DNA of 7,466 nt from Labilithrix luteola (GTDB lineage: Bacteria > Myxococcota_A > Polyangia > Polyangiales > Polyangiaceae), in NCBI GenBank assembly GCA_026225435.1, contig JAMFST010000220.1, forward strand, positions 1-7,466, in the 5' to 3' direction. Of the stretch, positions 6,371 to 7,466 are shown in pieces. Position 1 is the first letter of the stretch; each line of letters begins with the position of its first letter. A program made the translations under genes and the position numbers. The notes below the pieces were generated by a model that searched no databases, was not told the origin of the DNA, and saw nothing but the letters and a program-made list of their open reading frames with translations.

Positions 6371-7447
6371 AGGGCTGGCCAGCAGCTGGCGCACGCCGTC
6401 GGCGATCGATTGCCCGATGCGGCGATGCCCTTCGCTGTTCGGATGGCACACGTCGCCGCGTTCGCCGGGCTTGGCGAAGAACGCGGCCGGCTCCCCCTTG
6501 AACGCATCGGCCACGCGAACCGCAGGAAATCCGATGTCGTGCGCGACGCCGAGCACCTTGTCGTAGAGCCGATCGCACACCGGATCTCCCGGCTCTTCCA
6601 CCACGGGAAGAACCGCGACGAGGACGCGAAACTTGTACAAACGGCGGAGCAAGTCGAGACGCTCGAGCGAGTTGCGCACGATGAGGTCGAAGCCGTAGCT
6701 GTCGTGGAACGGCGCGAACATGCTGCACATGCTCCCGCTCTCCACCTTGGCGACCACGGGGAGGAAGCGAAACAAGAAGAAGCTGTCGCCGAGCCGCCGG
6801 TACGCGCCGTTCTGGAGCGACGCGCTGGTCAGCATGTACGCGACGATCACCAGGTCGGGCTCGAGGTTCAGGCCGACCTTCTCGAGCAGGCGGACCTGCT
6901 GCGCGGTGTCGTAGCCTTCGCACGACACGTTGACCGTCTCGATCGTCTTGCCGGCGACCGCGCCAGCGAGATCGGTCTGCAGCTGGCGAAAGAAGCGGTC
7001 GTCGAAGGGGATGGCGCCGTCGTTGGCGATCGAGCCAGTGAGGACGGCGATGCGGAAGACGCCCTCGGGCTTGGGGACGGCGTGCTCGACGTCCAGGAGG
7101 CCGAGCGAGCTGACGGTGAGCGGGACGTCGCGCGCGGGGCCGGTGCGGACGACGGCGCCAGGGCGGTAGCGATAGCGGAGCATCACGTCGGCCGTCTGCT
7201 CGATGCGATCGCTGTCGCTCGCGCGAAAGCGGGCGTTCGCTTCGGAGACGAGGATCGCGGCGACCGTGAGAAAGACGAGGATGCGGATCCCCTTGCGCAG
7301 GGCTCGCCGCTTGAGAAACCCGGTGATCGCGACGACGGCGATCGTCGTGAGGATCAGCGGCCGAAAGGGATCCGGGAGGTAGAAGTCCGGATCGGTCGCC
7401 GCGCGCGCCCAGATCTCCACCGCGGCGATGAGGAGGAGGAGCGTCAC
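6359..7447 (-). CDS. SGNH/GDSL hydrolase-like membrane protein (5' end may be incomplete)
   Basis: About 362 residues from GTG 7447. The frame stays open to the window edge, and the first hydrophobic stretch starts at residue 2, so the true start may lie beyond 7466. Hydrophobic stretches at about 2-14, 30-45 and 55-69 suggest two or three N-terminal membrane helices with the catalytic part outside the cytoplasm. The SGNH core shows block I FRIAVLTGSIANDG (131-144), with Ser139 the likely nucleophile in a TGS rather than GDS context. Block II is NVSCEGYDTAQQ (173-184), and block V is GDVCHPNSEGH (331-341) with Asp332 and His335 in the usual DxxH spacing. The expected block III segment, LVIVAYMLTSASLQ (199-212), lacks the usual Asn-Asp. 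It is a different subfamily from the 2416-3414 protein: more membrane segments, different motifs. An esterase or acyltransferase role on an exported polymer or metabolite is likely from the fold, but the substrate is unknown. Its 3' end overlaps the radical SAM gene by 12 bases, tail to tail. Confidence 0.78.
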   Translation of the reverse strand: MTLLLLIAAVEIWARAATDPDFYLPDPFRPLILTTIAVVAITGFLKRRALRKGIRILVFLTVAAILVSEANARFRASDSDRIEQTADVMLRYRYRPGAVVRTGPARDVPLTVSSLGLLDVEHAVPKPEGVFRIAVLTGSIANDGAIPFDDRFFRQLQTDLAGAVAGKTIETVNVSCEGYDTAQQVRLLEKVGLNLEPDLVIVAYMLTSASLQNGAYRRLGDSFFLFRFLPVVAKVESGSMCSMFAPFHDSYGFDLIVRNSLERLDLLRRLYKFRVLVAVLPVVEEPGDPVCDRLYDKVLGVAHDIGFPAVRVADAFKGEPAAFFAKPGERGDVCHPNSEGHRRIGQSIADGVRQLLASPSEP

Positions 7448-7466
7448 GGCCGCGCGCTCGCCGAGC

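Overview
This is a GC-rich, gene-dense window. Codons mostly end in G or C, and long open frames run antisense to real genes. It looks like a high-GC environmental bacterium, perhaps Myxococcota or another deltaproteobacterial lineage. That placement is an impression from composition and protein style; no marker gene is present.

Layout. Positions 2-151 (+) probably hold the last 49 codons of an unidentified protein. A hairpin at 188-212 lies between its stop and the stop of the converging minus-strand genes. Positions 227-3414 (-) are a two-gene unit: a membrane-anchored SGNH/GDSL-like protein (2416-3414), then a NodU/CmcH/TobZ-type carbamoyltransferase (227-2419) joined by a 4-base ATGA overlap. 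The carbamoyltransferase carries a C-terminal membrane domain resembling SxtJ, which is normally a separate small protein. A 79-base divergent gap (3415-3493) leads to a plus-strand pair: a TPR-like helical-repeat protein (3494-5053) and a radical SAM protein with a plant-type [2Fe-2S] ferredoxin domain at its C terminus (5108-6370). A second SGNH-like membrane protein (6359-7447, -) converges on the radical SAM gene and overlaps its 3' end by 12 bases. Its 5' end may lie outside the window.

How the genes may work together. Carbamoyltransferase, SxtJ-like membrane protein and SGNH protein resemble tailoring sets seen in saxitoxin-type clusters and in uncharacterised surface-glycan or small-molecule loci. 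The radical SAM-ferredoxin fusion adds a redox-dependent radical step, and the TPR protein could be a scaffold. The combined reading is a modification cassette that carbamoylates, possibly acylates or deacylates, and radically modifies a membrane-associated metabolite or glycan. Individual family assignments are fairly firm; the shared pathway is inference from proximity, and no substrate can be named from this window.

No tRNA, rRNA, CRISPR array, insertion sequence or attachment site was seen.
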